Below, piece after piece: positions 25,448 to 34,294 of a DNA stretch of 64,000 nucleotides. Location of the stretch: NCBI RefSeq assembly GCF_036347135.1, contig NZ_CP108938.1, forward strand, positions 2,604,001-2,668,000, written 5' to 3'. Below the pieces are notes generated by a model. The model did no database searches, was not told the origin of the DNA, and was given only the letters and a program-made list of their open reading frames with translations. Made by a program: the position numbers and the translations under genes. Source of the DNA: Streptomyces sp. NBC_00775. Lineage in GTDB: Bacteria > Actinomycetota > Actinomycetes > Streptomycetales > Streptomycetaceae. Numbering within the stretch: the stretch's first letter is position 1; the number at the start of each line of letters is the position of its first letter.

Positions 25448-26265
25448 GCGACCAGCCCGTTCTGCTCTCCAGCGACATCGGCGGCGTACGCACCCTGACG
25501 CTGAACCGGCCGCACCGCAAGAACGCGATCGACGAAGAGCTGTGGACCGCGCTGCGGGACGGGCTCTCGGACGCCGGACGCGATCACACCGTACGAGCGA
25601 TCGTGCTGACCGGAGCCGGGGGCGCGTTCTGCTCCGGCGCCGACATCTCGAAGGGGGTGAGCAGCGCCCATCCGCTGTACCGCATGCGGACGTTGAGCGA
25701 AGTCGCCCTGCTGCTCCACGAGTTGCCGGTTCCCACGATCGCCAAGGTGAGCGGGGTCGCGGTCGGCGCGGGATGGAATCTCGCGCTGGGCTGCGATCTG
25801 GTGGTGGCGACCCCTCAGGCGAGGTTCTCGCAGATCTTCGCGCGGCGCGGGCTGTCGCTGGACTGCGGTGGCTCGTGGCTGTTGCCGAAGCTCGTCGGAC
25901 TGCAGCAGGCCAAGCGGCTCGCGCTGCTCGCCGAGACGATCGACGCCGAGGAGGCCCGGGCGCTGAACCTGGTGACGTGGGTGGTGTCCCCGAAGGAGAT
26001 CGACGCCTTCGTGGCCGACCTCGGGGCGCGGCTGGTGGCGGGCGCCTCGATCGCCCTCGCCCAGAACAAGGCGTTGCTGAACGAGGGCTCCGACCGCACG
26101 ATGCGCGACGCGCTGGCGGGCGAGGCACGCGCCCAGGCGGTCAACTTCGCCACGGCGGACGTCCCCGAGGCGTACGCGGCGTTCGCCGAGAAACGCGAAC
26201 CGACGTTCACCGGGCGCTGGGCCGCGCCGAGTGCCCGGGCCGACAACGGAGGCCGTCATGCGTGA
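25444..26265 (+). CDS. Enoyl-CoA hydratase/isomerase
   Basis: Crotonase-fold protein of 273 aa. The oxyanion segments are GAFCSGADISKG and VSGVAVGAGWNLALGCDL. The catalytic region FARRGLSLDCGGSWLLPKLVG has Asp where classical hydratases have Glu, as in several isomerases and ring-cleaving crotonases. It ends FTGRWA. The GTG start overlaps the CoA-transferase stop, and it overlaps the thiolase start by 8 bases. Confidence 0.9.
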   Translation: MSDQPVLLSSDIGGVRTLTLNRPHRKNAIDEELWTALRDGLSDAGRDHTVRAIVLTGAGGAFCSGADISKGVSSAHPLYRMRTLSEVALLLHELPVPTIAKVSGVAVGAGWNLALGCDLVVATPQARFSQIFARRGLSLDCGGSWLLPKLVGLQQAKRLALLAETIDAEEARALNLVTWVVSPKEIDAFVADLGARLVAGASIALAQNKALLNEGSDRTMRDALAGEARAQAVNFATADVPEAYAAFAEKREPTFTGRWAAPSARADNGGRHA

Positions 26266-27406
26266 AGCGGTGATCGTGGAAGCGGTCCGGACCGCGGTGG
26301 GGAGGCGGAACGGTGGGCTGTCCGGCATGCACGCGGCCGACCTCTCCGCCGTCGTACTGGGCGCGCTGGTCGAACGGGCCGGGATCGATCCGGAGGTCAT
26401 CGACGATGTGATCTGGGGATGCGTGTCCCAGGTCGGCGACCAGTCCAGCAACATCGGGCGCTACGCGGTCCTCGCCGCGGGATGGCCCGAGAGCATCCCG
26501 GGAACCACGGTCAACCGGGCATGCGGGTCGAGCCAGCAGGCGCTGGACTTCGCCGCGCACGCCGTCATGTCCGGCGAGCAGGACATCGTCGTGGCGGGCG
26601 GCGTCGAGGTGATGAGCCGGGTCCCGCTCGGCTCCGCGCGGGCCACCGGAATGCCGTACGGGCCCCAAGTCCTCGCCCGTTACCAGGACTTCTCCTTCAA
26701 CCAGGGACTGTCCGCCGAGAAGATCGCGCAGAAGTGGGGCTTCTCGCGAGCGCGGCTCGACGCGTTCTCGGCGCTCTCCCATGAGCGGGCGGCGGCGGCG
26801 CAGGACGCCGGGGTCTTCGACGCGCAGATCGTCCCGGTGACCGCGGACGGCACGACGGTCGCGGCCGACGAGGGGATCCGGCGTGGGACCGGCGTCGGGA
26901 GTCTCTCCTCGCTGAAGCCCGCGTTCGCCGACGCCGGGGTGATCCACGCGGGCAACGCCTCCCAGATCTCGGACGGGGCGGCGGCGTTGCTGGTGACGAC
27001 GCCGGAGAAGGCGCGCGAGCTGGGGCTGAGGCCGATCGTGCGCTACCGCGCGGGAGTTGTCACCGGAAGCGACCCGGTGCTCATGCTCACCGGTCCGATC
27101 CCGGCGACCGAGAAGGTCCTGCGGAAGGCGGGCATCGCGCTGTCCGAGGTCGGGGTCTTCGAGGTCAACGAGGCTTTCGCCCCTGTGCCGTTGGCGTGGC
27201 TGGCCGAGACCGGCGCCGACCCGGCGCTGCTCAATCCGCTGGGCGGTGCCATCGCTCTGGGCCACCCGCTCGGCGCGTCGGGTGCCGTCCTGATGACCCG
27301 CATGATCCACCACATGCGCGATCAGGGGATCCGCCACGGCCTGCAGACCATGTGCGAGGGCGGCGGCACCGCCAACGCCACCCTTGTCGAGCTGATCACG
27401 CCCTGA
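26258..27406 (+). CDS. Thiolase (acetyl-CoA acyltransferase)
   Basis: Thiolase of 382 aa that cleaves a 3-ketoacyl-CoA with CoA. All catalytic elements are present: the nucleophile in VNRACGSSQQAL, the VNEAFAPVP motif, His in ALGHPLGASGA and the second Cys in CEGGGTANATL. ATG 26258 has GGAGG 5 bases upstream. It completes a beta-oxidation cycle with the dehydrogenases, crotonases and SDRs of this operon. Confidence 0.94.
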   Translation: MREAVIVEAVRTAVGRRNGGLSGMHAADLSAVVLGALVERAGIDPEVIDDVIWGCVSQVGDQSSNIGRYAVLAAGWPESIPGTTVNRACGSSQQALDFAAHAVMSGEQDIVVAGGVEVMSRVPLGSARATGMPYGPQVLARYQDFSFNQGLSAEKIAQKWGFSRARLDAFSALSHERAAAAQDAGVFDAQIVPVTADGTTVAADEGIRRGTGVGSLSSLKPAFADAGVIHAGNASQISDGAAALLVTTPEKARELGLRPIVRYRAGVVTGSDPVLMLTGPIPATEKVLRKAGIALSEVGVFEVNEAFAPVPLAWLAETGADPALLNPLGGAIALGHPLGASGAVLMTRMIHHMRDQGIRHGLQTMCEGGGTANATLVELITP

Positions 27407-27462
27407 AGCCGAACCCGAGCACGCCGTGAAGTCGATGACCACGCCCTGAACCGGAGGCCGTC

Positions 27463-28611
27463 GTGCGCCGAGAGCTCTTCACCCCCGACCACGAGGCGTT
27501 CCGGCGGCTGGTGCGGGACTTCGTGGCGAACGAGGTGGTCCCGCACTACGCCTCGTGGGAGGAGGCCGGGCGGCTGCCCCGCGCGCTCTTCGAACAGCTG
27601 GGCTCACTGGGGCTGTTGGGCATGGCCGTCCCCGAGGAGTACGGCGGAGCGGGCCTCGACGACTACCGCTACAACGTCGTGCTCCAGGAGGAAGCCGCAC
27701 GCGCCCTGGTCACGCTCGGCACCGTACGCACCCAACTCGACGTCGTGCTCCCCTACTTCCTCGCCTACGCCGACAAGGAGCAGCGCGGGCGCTGGTTCCC
27801 CGGTCTCGCGGCCGGCACGCTCCTGACCGCCATCGCCATGACCGAACCGGGCACGGGTTCCGATCTCGCGGGCATCCGGACCACCGCCGTGCGCGACGGG
27901 GACGCGTACGTCCTGAACGGGGCCAAGACGTTCATCACCGGCGGCCTTCTCGCCGACCTGGTGATCGTGGTGGCGCGGACGTCGACCGATCCCGGCAACC
28001 GGCGGGCGGGCCTGACTCTGCTGGTCGTCGAGGACGGTATGCCGGGGTTCACGCGCGGCCGGGTGCTGAACAAGATGGGCATCAAGGTCCAGGACACCGT
28101 CGAGCTGGCCTTCGACGGCGTACGGGTCCCGGTGGCCAACCGGCTGGGCGAGGAGGGCGCGGCCTTCGGCTACCTCGGCCACAACCTGCCGCAGGAGCGG
28201 ATGACGGTGGCGGTCGGCTCGGTCGCCCAGGCGCGGGCGGCGCTGGACACGACGATCGCGTACGTGAAGGAACGGCAGGTGTTCGGGACGCCGGTCGCCT
28301 CCTTCCAGAACACGAAGTTCGAACTCGCCGCGGTGGCCGCCGAGATCGAGGCCGCGCAGATGATGCTCGACCGTGCCGTGACCGAGCTGGTCGGCGGGGA
28401 GCTGTCGGGCGCCGACGCCGCGAAGGTCAAGCTGTTCTGCACGGAGATGCAGGCGCGGGCCGTGGATCGCTGCCTGCAACTGTTCGGCGGGTACGGCTAC
28501 ATGCTGGAATACCCCATCGCCCGGCTGTACGCGGACGCGCGCATCACCCGGATCTACGCCGGGACCAGTGAGGTCATGAAGGTCATCATCGCCAAATCCC
28601 TGGGACTGTGA
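27463..28611 (+). CDS. Acyl-CoA dehydrogenase
   Basis: Acyl-CoA dehydrogenase of 382 aa similar to the long-chain actinobacterial group. FAD and substrate motifs are IAMTEPGTGSDLAGI and LNGAKTFITGG; the catalytic-type Glu is in LPQERMTVAVGS, followed by RQVFGTPVASFQNTKF and IYAGTSEVMKVIIAKSLGL. GTG at 27463 follows GGAGG. The 56-base gap before it is the only notable break in the operon. It overlaps the next SDR by GTGA. Confidence 0.93.
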   Translation: MRRELFTPDHEAFRRLVRDFVANEVVPHYASWEEAGRLPRALFEQLGSLGLLGMAVPEEYGGAGLDDYRYNVVLQEEAARALVTLGTVRTQLDVVLPYFLAYADKEQRGRWFPGLAAGTLLTAIAMTEPGTGSDLAGIRTTAVRDGDAYVLNGAKTFITGGLLADLVIVVARTSTDPGNRRAGLTLLVVEDGMPGFTRGRVLNKMGIKVQDTVELAFDGVRVPVANRLGEEGAAFGYLGHNLPQERMTVAVGSVAQARAALDTTIAYVKERQVFGTPVASFQNTKFELAAVAAEIEAAQMMLDRAVTELVGGELSGADAAKVKLFCTEMQARAVDRCLQLFGGYGYMLEYPIARLYADARITRIYAGTSEVMKVIIAKSLGL

Positions 28612-29423
28612 ACACCATGACGGACTCCTCCAGCGGTTCTTCCACCGGCTTCTCCGGCGACTTCGCCCACAGGGCGGGGGCCGCGTTCGTCGCGGGCGGC
28701 ACGGGCGGCATCGGGGCGGCGATCGTCCGTACGCTGGCCGAGCGGGGCAGTGACGTGGTGCTCACGTATCGCTCGCATCAGGCCGCGGCCGAGTCGCTCG
28801 CCGGCGAGGTCAAGGAGTACGGGCGTCAAGTCCGCACGCTGCGGCTCGACTTGAGCGACGAGTCGGCCACCGCTTCGGCGGTGTCCGAGGCCGCCTCGGC
28901 GTTCGGCGGAATCCACACCCTCGTGTACGCGGCGGGCCCGCATGTGCCGATGGTGCATCTGAGCAAGGTCACGCCGAGTCAGTACCGCGCCCAACTCGAC
29001 GCCGACGCGGGGGCGTTCTTCAATCTGGTCCATCCCGCGCTGCCCCGGCTGCGGGAGAGCCGGGGCAGCATCGTCGCCGTCACCACCGTGGCCACCCGCC
29101 GGTTCCCGGTCCGCGACGGGCTCTCGTCGGGCACGAAGGGGGCGGTCGAGGCGGTCGCCCGGGCACTGGCCGCCGAGGAGGGGCGGTACGGCGTCCGGGT
29201 GAACTGTGTCGGCCCCGGCATGCTGACCGACGGCATCGCCGCCCGCCTGATCAGTTCCGGCGAACTCGACGAGCCGGCGCTGGAGATCACCCGGCGCAAC
29301 ATCCCGCTGCGCCGCTTCGGCAGCGCGACGGACATCGCCGAGGCGGTCGCGTTCCTGGCCTCGGACCGCGCGGGCTTCATCACCGGGCAGGCACTGGGGG
29401 TGGACGGCGGGTACAGCGTCTAG
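28608..29423 (+). CDS. SDR-family protein lacking the catalytic tyrosine
   Basis: Rossmann-fold SDR of 271 aa. The coenzyme loop GGTGGIG and the C-terminal VAFLASDRAGFITGQALGVDGG are normal. At the active site the usual YxxxK reads SSGTK (in DGLSSGTKGAV), so Tyr is replaced by Ser while Lys remains, and the catalytic Ser strand reads VTTVATRR. Some enoyl reductases and non-enzymatic SDRs have such changes. It is the last gene of the operon and overlaps by 4 bases the stop of the opposite metallo-hydrolase. Confidence 0.88.
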   Translation: MNTMTDSSSGSSTGFSGDFAHRAGAAFVAGGTGGIGAAIVRTLAERGSDVVLTYRSHQAAAESLAGEVKEYGRQVRTLRLDLSDESATASAVSEAASAFGGIHTLVYAAGPHVPMVHLSKVTPSQYRAQLDADAGAFFNLVHPALPRLRESRGSIVAVTTVATRRFPVRDGLSSGTKGAVEAVARALAAEEGRYGVRVNCVGPGMLTDGIAARLISSGELDEPALEITRRNIPLRRFGSATDIAEAVAFLASDRAGFITGQALGVDGGYSV

Positions 29424-30688
29424 CCGTCCCGCGGTGTGATCCGGCGTCCGCCGACGAAGGCGGCGCGCACCGTCTCCGCGGACAGCGCGTCGAGCGCCTC
29501 CCGCAGGGATATGTGAAGCAGGCACAGGTCGGCCACCGAACCGACCGTCACCCGTCGTGCGCTGCCCGGGAGTTGGGGATCCCCGGCGAACAGGTCCAGC
29601 GCCGCCCGGCGACCGATCCCCTCCCCGTCGCCCCGTTCGACGGCCGCCCGCATGACCGCCCAGGGATCGCGGGTCCCGAAGGGCGCGTCCGTGCCGGCGG
29701 CGAGCGGAATGCCCGCCTCGGCCAGGGAGCGGCAGCGGTAGAGGTGGGCCCTGTCGTCGGGGTGCACGTCGGTCGCGTACTCCCGGCCCCGCTCCAGGGG
29801 AAAGTGCGGCTGCGTCACGACGGTCACGCCGAGCCGCCTCAGCCAGGGGATCGTCTCGGCCGGGATCACCGAACCGTGCTCGATGCGATCGCCGTCGACC
29901 GGCCCGGTCTCGTCCAGGGCGAGCAGGGTCACGAGCAACTGCACCCGGGTCACACAGTGCACGGCCACCGCCCGGGGCCGCGCCGCCGCGACCGCCGCCG
30001 CGAGGTCACCCGGCGTCGGAAGGGTCGTGTCGTCGAGCAGCACCTTCACCGGCGCGTGGCCGACCCCCATCACGACGAGCCGCTGCGGCAGCACCGACAG
30101 CAGGTCGAGAAGGCCGTTCTCCGGGTGCGGATCGGCGTTGGTGCATCCCGTGATCCCGTACGCCGCCGCCCGCAGCCCCACGCTCACCAGATCCAGCCGT
30201 ACGGGCGGGACGAACCCCCTCAGCCGTTCGTCCTCCCGCCAGAACCGTCCATCGGCGCTGTGGACTCCGGCCGCCCGCAACGCGGCACTGTTCCACACCC
30301 ACAGCGCCCCACCGCGGTGCTGCGCCCGCACCGGCCGGTCCGGCGCGAACCCGTCCAGCACCCACCGGTCCAGCTCCCCGGCGACACTCTGGTGGTATCC
30401 GACCGCCCGCACCCACTCCCCGGGCCCGCCGCTCCGCAGCGCCGCCGCGAACCCGTCCGGGCCGCGCACGTCCGCCGGGCCGACCCGCACGGAGGTGGCC
30501 TCGGCCGCCAGCGACGCCAGATGTACGTGGTGGTCGTGCAGCCCGGGCAGCAGGGCGCCGCCCCGTCCGTCGAGGTCGCTCCGGCCCGCCAACCGGGGCC
30601 CGATCTCGGTGACTTGGCCCCCGGTGATCCGTACGTCCACCCGGCCGTACCCCTCGACCTCCACGTCGGTGATCAGCACGTCATCCAC
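29420..30688 (-). CDS. Metal-dependent amidohydrolase (imidazolonepropionase/amidohydrolase_3-like)
   Basis: Metallo-hydrolase of 422 aa in the amidohydrolase superfamily. The N-terminal beta barrel domain leads to the metal motif LPGLHDHHVHL, followed by VAVHCVTRV, RIEHGSVIP, TVVTQPHF and the metal Asp in LAAGTDAPFGTRDPW. The GTG at 30688 overlaps the stop of the CoA-transferase gene upstream. The long extension to 30787 is inside that gene and was rejected. It would hydrolyse a cyclic amide, ester or similar bond. The substrate is unknown. Confidence 0.85.
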   Translation of the reverse strand: MDDVLITDVEVEGYGRVDVRITGGQVTEIGPRLAGRSDLDGRGGALLPGLHDHHVHLASLAAEATSVRVGPADVRGPDGFAAALRSGGPGEWVRAVGYHQSVAGELDRWVLDGFAPDRPVRAQHRGGALWVWNSAALRAAGVHSADGRFWREDERLRGFVPPVRLDLVSVGLRAAAYGITGCTNADPHPENGLLDLLSVLPQRLVVMGVGHAPVKVLLDDTTLPTPGDLAAAVAAARPRAVAVHCVTRVQLLVTLLALDETGPVDGDRIEHGSVIPAETIPWLRRLGVTVVTQPHFPLERGREYATDVHPDDRAHLYRCRSLAEAGIPLAAGTDAPFGTRDPWAVMRAAVERGDGEGIGRRAALDLFAGDPQLPGSARRVTVGSVADLCLLHISLREALDALSAETVRAAFVGGRRITPRDG

Positions 30689-31703
30689 CGTCGGTGAGTG
30701 AGGCCGCGCAGGCTGCCATCGAGACGCACAGCAGCTCGCCGCCTCCCTGGGCCAGCGAGCGGGCCGCGGCGCGGGCGGCGAAGACACCGGTCACCGGGTC
30801 GGCGAGCGCGTCGCCCAGGAACGTGGGGGCGCCCTGTGCGTCGAGGCCGGTCAGGCCGCCAGCCACCGCCGCGTCGTCACCGAAGGCGATGCGGTCGTCG
30901 TCGCGGCCGTACCCGGTGACGCCGACCCAGACGCGGCCGGGGCGGGCGGCCAGGAACCGCTCGGCGCACACGCCAAGTCGGCGCAGTGCGCGCGGTCTTG
31001 ACGCCTCGATGACGACGTCGGCCTCGGCGACGACCTCGGCGAGCGCGCCCGAGGCGAAGTCCAGCACCAGGTTCTCGTGGTCGTCGTGCAGCCAGCGGTA
31101 GAAGGCGGGCGACCCGCGCCGTGCGCCGTCGGGTCTGGTCGCGCTCTCCACCTTGACCACGTGTGCTCCCGCCCTTCCCAGAAGCCGTGCGCACAGGGGG
31201 CCCGCCCACAGGGCCGACAGGTCGACCACGCGGAGGGTGGCGGGGTCCCGTACGCTCCGCTCGCCGAGCCTCTCCGCGCGTACGGGAGCGCGGGTTCCGC
31301 GGGCCGAGCCGAGCTCCGCCGCCGCCACCCCGAGCAGCTGTGCGTGCGCGGCGACCTCGGCCGCCTTCACCCGCCGCGCCGCCTCGTGAAGCGTTGCGTG
31401 CGGCGCCGCGCCCAGGAGGGCGAGAAGGGCGGGTACGGCTGCGTGGTCGTCGGGGCGGGCCAGGTTGACGGCGGCCCAGCCGTCGGCGGTTTCGAGGAGA
31501 TGGCAGGAGCCGCCGGCCGACGTCCGGTCAGGGAAGCCGAGACCCGCGAGGTGGGCGCGGAGGAACAGGGCGGAGGGCAGGTCGACCGGTACACCGGTGA
31601 GGGCGGTGAAGTCCTGCGCGACGGCGGCGAGCGGGGGAAGGAACGGCTCCAGCGTCGCCATCCAGCCGCCGAGCGCGACATCGGCGAGAACATCATTCCC
31701 CAA
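30681..31703 (-). CDS. CoA-transferase-like protein with rearranged domain order
   Basis: Protein of 340 aa. The signature usually found at the very N-terminus of family III CoA-transferases, LRVVDLSALWAGPLCARLLG with AHVVKVES, begins only near residue 155. The preceding 150 residues (GGSCHLLETADGWAAVNLARP) resemble the segment that is normally C-terminal. The catalytic-type Asp lies in AFGDDAAVAGGL. The order therefore looks circularly permuted. It is translated just before the metallo-hydrolase and diverges from the crotonase at 31753. Confidence 0.8.
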   Translation of the reverse strand: MGNDVLADVALGGWMATLEPFLPPLAAVAQDFTALTGVPVDLPSALFLRAHLAGLGFPDRTSAGGSCHLLETADGWAAVNLARPDDHAAVPALLALLGAAPHATLHEAARRVKAAEVAAHAQLLGVAAAELGSARGTRAPVRAERLGERSVRDPATLRVVDLSALWAGPLCARLLGRAGAHVVKVESATRPDGARRGSPAFYRWLHDDHENLVLDFASGALAEVVAEADVVIEASRPRALRRLGVCAERFLAARPGRVWVGVTGYGRDDDRIAFGDDAAVAGGLTGLDAQGAPTFLGDALADPVTGVFAARAAARSLAQGGGELLCVSMAACAASLTDGG

Positions 31704-31752
31704 TGGACAAACGCCCTTCTCTTTTGAGGTGGCCCCAATTTACACTCCGGTC

Positions 31753-32697
31753 GTGATCCTGGACCCGCCCTTCCTCCTGGTCGATCTGGACCGCGAAGCC
31801 CCGTACCGGATGGACGCGGCCGACCAGGTGCGCGTCGGCTTCGCGGCCGAACCGACCGAGACGGGCGAGGACTTCGATGTCCTGCTCACCGGTGCCCCCG
31901 AGGCGCCGCGCCCATGGGTGACCTGCGCCGACCCGTTCACCACCGGCCGCCGGCTGGGGTGGCTCGTCGACAGGCGGCCCGCCGCGTCCGTCGCGCTGGT
32001 GCAGGTACTGCGGATGGGTGCCGCCCTGGCCCCGCCCGAGCGGCTGGTGGTCGAATCCCTCGCCTACTCGACGCTCCAGGGCGGGGCCGACTTCGAGGCC
32101 TGGCTGGCCGCGGCGCCCGAGCGCACGCCGCGGCCCGCCGACAGCCCCGTACGGCTGCGTCGTGAGGGTGACCGGCTCTCCGTCACCCTGGACCGGCCCC
32201 GGGCACGGAACGCCATGGACGCCGCAACGCGTGACGCGCTGTGTGAAGCGCTGCGGGTCGCCGTGGCGGACGCGTCGATCGCGCGCGTCGATCTGTACGG
32301 CAACGGGCCTTCGTTCTGCAGCGGAGGGGACCTCTCCGAGTTCGGGACCTCCCGGGATCCCGCGCAGGCCCATCTGGTGCGCGTGCACCGCAGTCCCGCC
32401 GCTCTGCTCCAGCGGTGCGGTGCGCGCGTCACGGCTCATCTGCACGGCGCGTGTGTCGGTGCGGGCATCGAACTGGCGGCGTTCGCGAACCGCGTTCTCG
32501 CCGCGCCCGACACGGTGATCCGGCTGCCCGAGATCGAGATGGGGCTGATCCCGGGCGCCGGGGGCACGGCGAGCCTCCCGGTCCGCATCGGCCGGGAGCG
32601 CACCGCGTATCTCGCCCTGACGGGCGACCCGTTGACCGCCGAGGAGGCCCTCGAGTGGGGCCTGGTGGACGAGGTCACCGCGTCCGCCGAAGGGTGA
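31753..32697 (+). CDS. Crotonase-family protein with a 130-residue N-terminal extension
   Basis: Protein of 314 aa. Residues about 135-314 are a crotonase domain with PSFCSGGDLSEF, HGACVGAGIELAAF and the Glu-containing PEIEMGLIPGAGGTASLP. The first 130 residues are an extra region (WVTCADPFTTGRRLGWLVD) with no domain I recognise. GTG 31753 was chosen; TACACT at 31741-31746 could be a -10 box that would make the mRNA leaderless. It ends 3 bases from the convergent crotonase at 32701. Confidence 0.82.
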   Translation: MILDPPFLLVDLDREAPYRMDAADQVRVGFAAEPTETGEDFDVLLTGAPEAPRPWVTCADPFTTGRRLGWLVDRRPAASVALVQVLRMGAALAPPERLVVESLAYSTLQGGADFEAWLAAAPERTPRPADSPVRLRREGDRLSVTLDRPRARNAMDAATRDALCEALRVAVADASIARVDLYGNGPSFCSGGDLSEFGTSRDPAQAHLVRVHRSPAALLQRCGARVTAHLHGACVGAGIELAAFANRVLAAPDTVIRLPEIEMGLIPGAGGTASLPVRIGRERTAYLALTGDPLTAEEALEWGLVDEVTASAEG

Positions 32698-32700
32698 CGG

Positions 32701-33426
32701 TCACTTCCCCGTCCATACCGGCGCCCTGCGTTCCGCGAACGCCCGTGCTCCCTCCGTCGCGTCGGCGCTGCGGAACACCGACGTGACCTCGTCCGGTTCG
32801 GCCCAGCGGCGCTGCCGCATCAGCTTCTTGGTCATGGTGACGCCCAGTGGCCCGTTCGCGGCGATCCGTTCGGCCAGGGCCAGCGCCTCCTCCCGTACCC
32901 GGTCGGCGGGGACGGCTCGGTTCACCAGACCGATCTGCCAGGCGTACGCGGCCGTGACCGGTTCGCCGGTCAGGCCCATTTCCAGGGCGACCGACAGGGG
33001 CACCCGGTCGGCGAGCGTCGTCCCGCCCCCGGCCGCGAACAGGCCCCGCTTGACCTCGGCGATCCCGAGCCTGGCCTCCTCGGCGGCGACGACCAGATCG
33101 CAGGCCAGCACCAGTTCGAAGCCGCCGGCGAGCGCGGAGCCGTTCAGCGCCGCGATCACCGGGGTGCCGATGCCCTCCTGGAAGAACCACACCAGGCCGT
33201 CGAACTTGCCACCCTGCGCGAACGCCTTCAGGTCCATGCCGGCGCAGAAGACCGTTCCCGCTCCCGAGAGCACGATCGCCCGGATCCCGGAATCGGCGTC
33301 CGCGGAGCGCAGTACGTCCGACAGCTCGTCGATCAGCGCGGGGTTGAGGGCGTTGCGTGCCTCGGGCCGGTTCAGGGTCACCATCAGCACGTTGCCGACC
33401 CGTTCGGTCAGGACCAGGTCGCTCAT
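32701..33426 (-). CDS. Enoyl-CoA hydratase
   Basis: Crotonase of 241 aa, slightly short but complete: VFCAGMDLKAF, GSALAGGFELVLACDLV and the catalytic region ARLGIAEVKRGLFAAGGGTTL with the expected Glu. The C-terminus EGARAFAERRAPVWTGK is typical. It is the last gene of the ABC-transporter operon, with its ATG overlapping the stop of the amidohydrolase stub. Its position couples import to beta-oxidation. Confidence 0.92.
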   Translation of the reverse strand: MSDLVLTERVGNVLMVTLNRPEARNALNPALIDELSDVLRSADADSGIRAIVLSGAGTVFCAGMDLKAFAQGGKFDGLVWFFQEGIGTPVIAALNGSALAGGFELVLACDLVVAAEEARLGIAEVKRGLFAAGGGTTLADRVPLSVALEMGLTGEPVTAAYAWQIGLVNRAVPADRVREEALALAERIAANGPLGVTMTKKLMRQRRWAEPDEVTSVFRSADATEGARAFAERRAPVWTGK

Positions 33427-33596
33427 CGGGCCGCCGTCGCGACCGCCGCGCGCGCCTTCGAGTGGAACGCCTCCAGCTTGTGGGCGAAGGGGGCGAGGGG
33501 GTTCTTGTACCGCTCCGGCAGGTGGTTCACGAGCATGTCGGGCGGCTCGATGATGTGGTCGTCGACGCTGATGAGGATGAGGTCGTCTCGTTCCAT
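33423..33596 (-). pseudogene. 57-aa amidohydrolase_2 stub
   Basis: Short frame starting MERDDLILISVDDHIIEPPD, which is the N-terminus of the large amidohydrolase_2 family (metal motif in the DDHIIEP strand), followed by LVNHLPERYKNPLAPFAHKL and a short Ala/Arg tail. Full proteins have about 390-420 residues (compare 53612-54790). The ribosome site GAGGAAA is good and the stop overlaps the next ATG, so it is still translated in phase with the operon. The tail may be the fused C-terminus left by an internal deletion. It could also have been kept as a coupling cistron or small protein. Confidence 0.6.
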
Positions 33597-33618
33597 GGCG
33601 GTTTCCTCGGGTCGTGGA

Positions 33619-33945
33619 TCAGTCGGAGGCGGGCAGCGGCTTGGCCGCCTTGAGGGTCATCGGGGCGCCGTCGCAGGTGAGTTCGCCCGTGCCGGAGGAG
33701 GTGCAGAGCACTTCGAGGGTCCCGGTGGCGTCGACATAGCGCTTGCCGATGAGCGTGACGTGGGGCGTCGCTCCGGGCGGTGACGGCTGCGCGGAGGAGG
33801 TTGCGGGAGCCATCGGGCTTCCCCCACAGGCGAGAACGGGCCGCCGCTCGGCGGAGGCGGGTGCCCGGACTACGACAACCCGCGCTCCGCAGACGGTGCT
33901 GGAGAGCTGGTCACCGGGGCGCAGCGTCGTTGCCGGTGGGGTCAT
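33619..33945 (-). CDS. Hypothetical protein with four conserved-looking cysteines
   Basis: Protein of 108 aa. Two Cys lie in the N-terminal part (STVCGARVVVV, PVLACGGSPM) and two in the C-terminal part (EVLCTSSGTGELTCDGAPM), separated by a Pro/Ser-rich linker. The spacing suggests a small metal-binding or disulfide fold. It overlaps the preceding membrane-protein gene by 35 bases and follows AGGGA. It is part of the ABC-transporter operon. I do not recognise the family. Confidence 0.6.
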   Translation of the reverse strand: MTPPATTLRPGDQLSSTVCGARVVVVRAPASAERRPVLACGGSPMAPATSSAQPSPPGATPHVTLIGKRYVDATGTLEVLCTSSGTGELTCDGAPMTLKAAKPLPASD

Positions 33946-34294
33946 GGCGGATGTCCCTTTCGAGCAGGCGGTCGGCGAGGAGGTTGAGGTCGTAGGACTG
34001 GCGGGCCATCCAGAACCGCAGGAAGCCGGTGAGCGAGTAGCGCAGGAAGAGCGCGGAGCCCACCACGCTCGCCGCGATCCCGCCGAGGCCGAGCGCGAGG
34101 CCGTCGCCCTGGACGAGTGGATCGGTGGTCTGGTGGGAGACGAGGTAGCCCGACACCCCGAGCACCAGGCCGAGCACCATCAGGGACACCCCGAGGCGCA
34201 GCCAGAGAACGGCCCTCGCGGCTGCCGGGTCGGGGATTTTCAGTACGGCCAGTTCGCGGACGAAGCGGTCCGCGCGCGGCTCGGTGGTGGTCAT
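33911..34294 (-). CDS. Small membrane protein in the transporter operon
   Basis: Protein of 127 aa with two clear hydrophobic segments (AVLWLRLGVSLMVLGLVLGV and LGLGGIAASVVGSALFL) and charged ends. Its start overlaps the stop of the LivF-type ATPase gene by ATGA, so it is co-translated with the importer. It could be an accessory subunit of the transporter. No family was recognised. Confidence 0.65.
   Translation of the reverse strand: MTTTEPRADRFVRELAVLKIPDPAAARAVLWLRLGVSLMVLGLVLGVSGYLVSHQTTDPLVQGDGLALGLGGIAASVVGSALFLRYSLTGFLRFWMARQSYDLNLLADRLLERDIRHDPTGNDAAPR

Noticed and set aside
24233..26128. 631-codon open frame opposite the CoA-transferase and crotonase genes
   Set aside because: High GC makes long antisense frames common. 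The product is Arg/Pro-rich without motifs, and the plus-strand genes are unambiguous.
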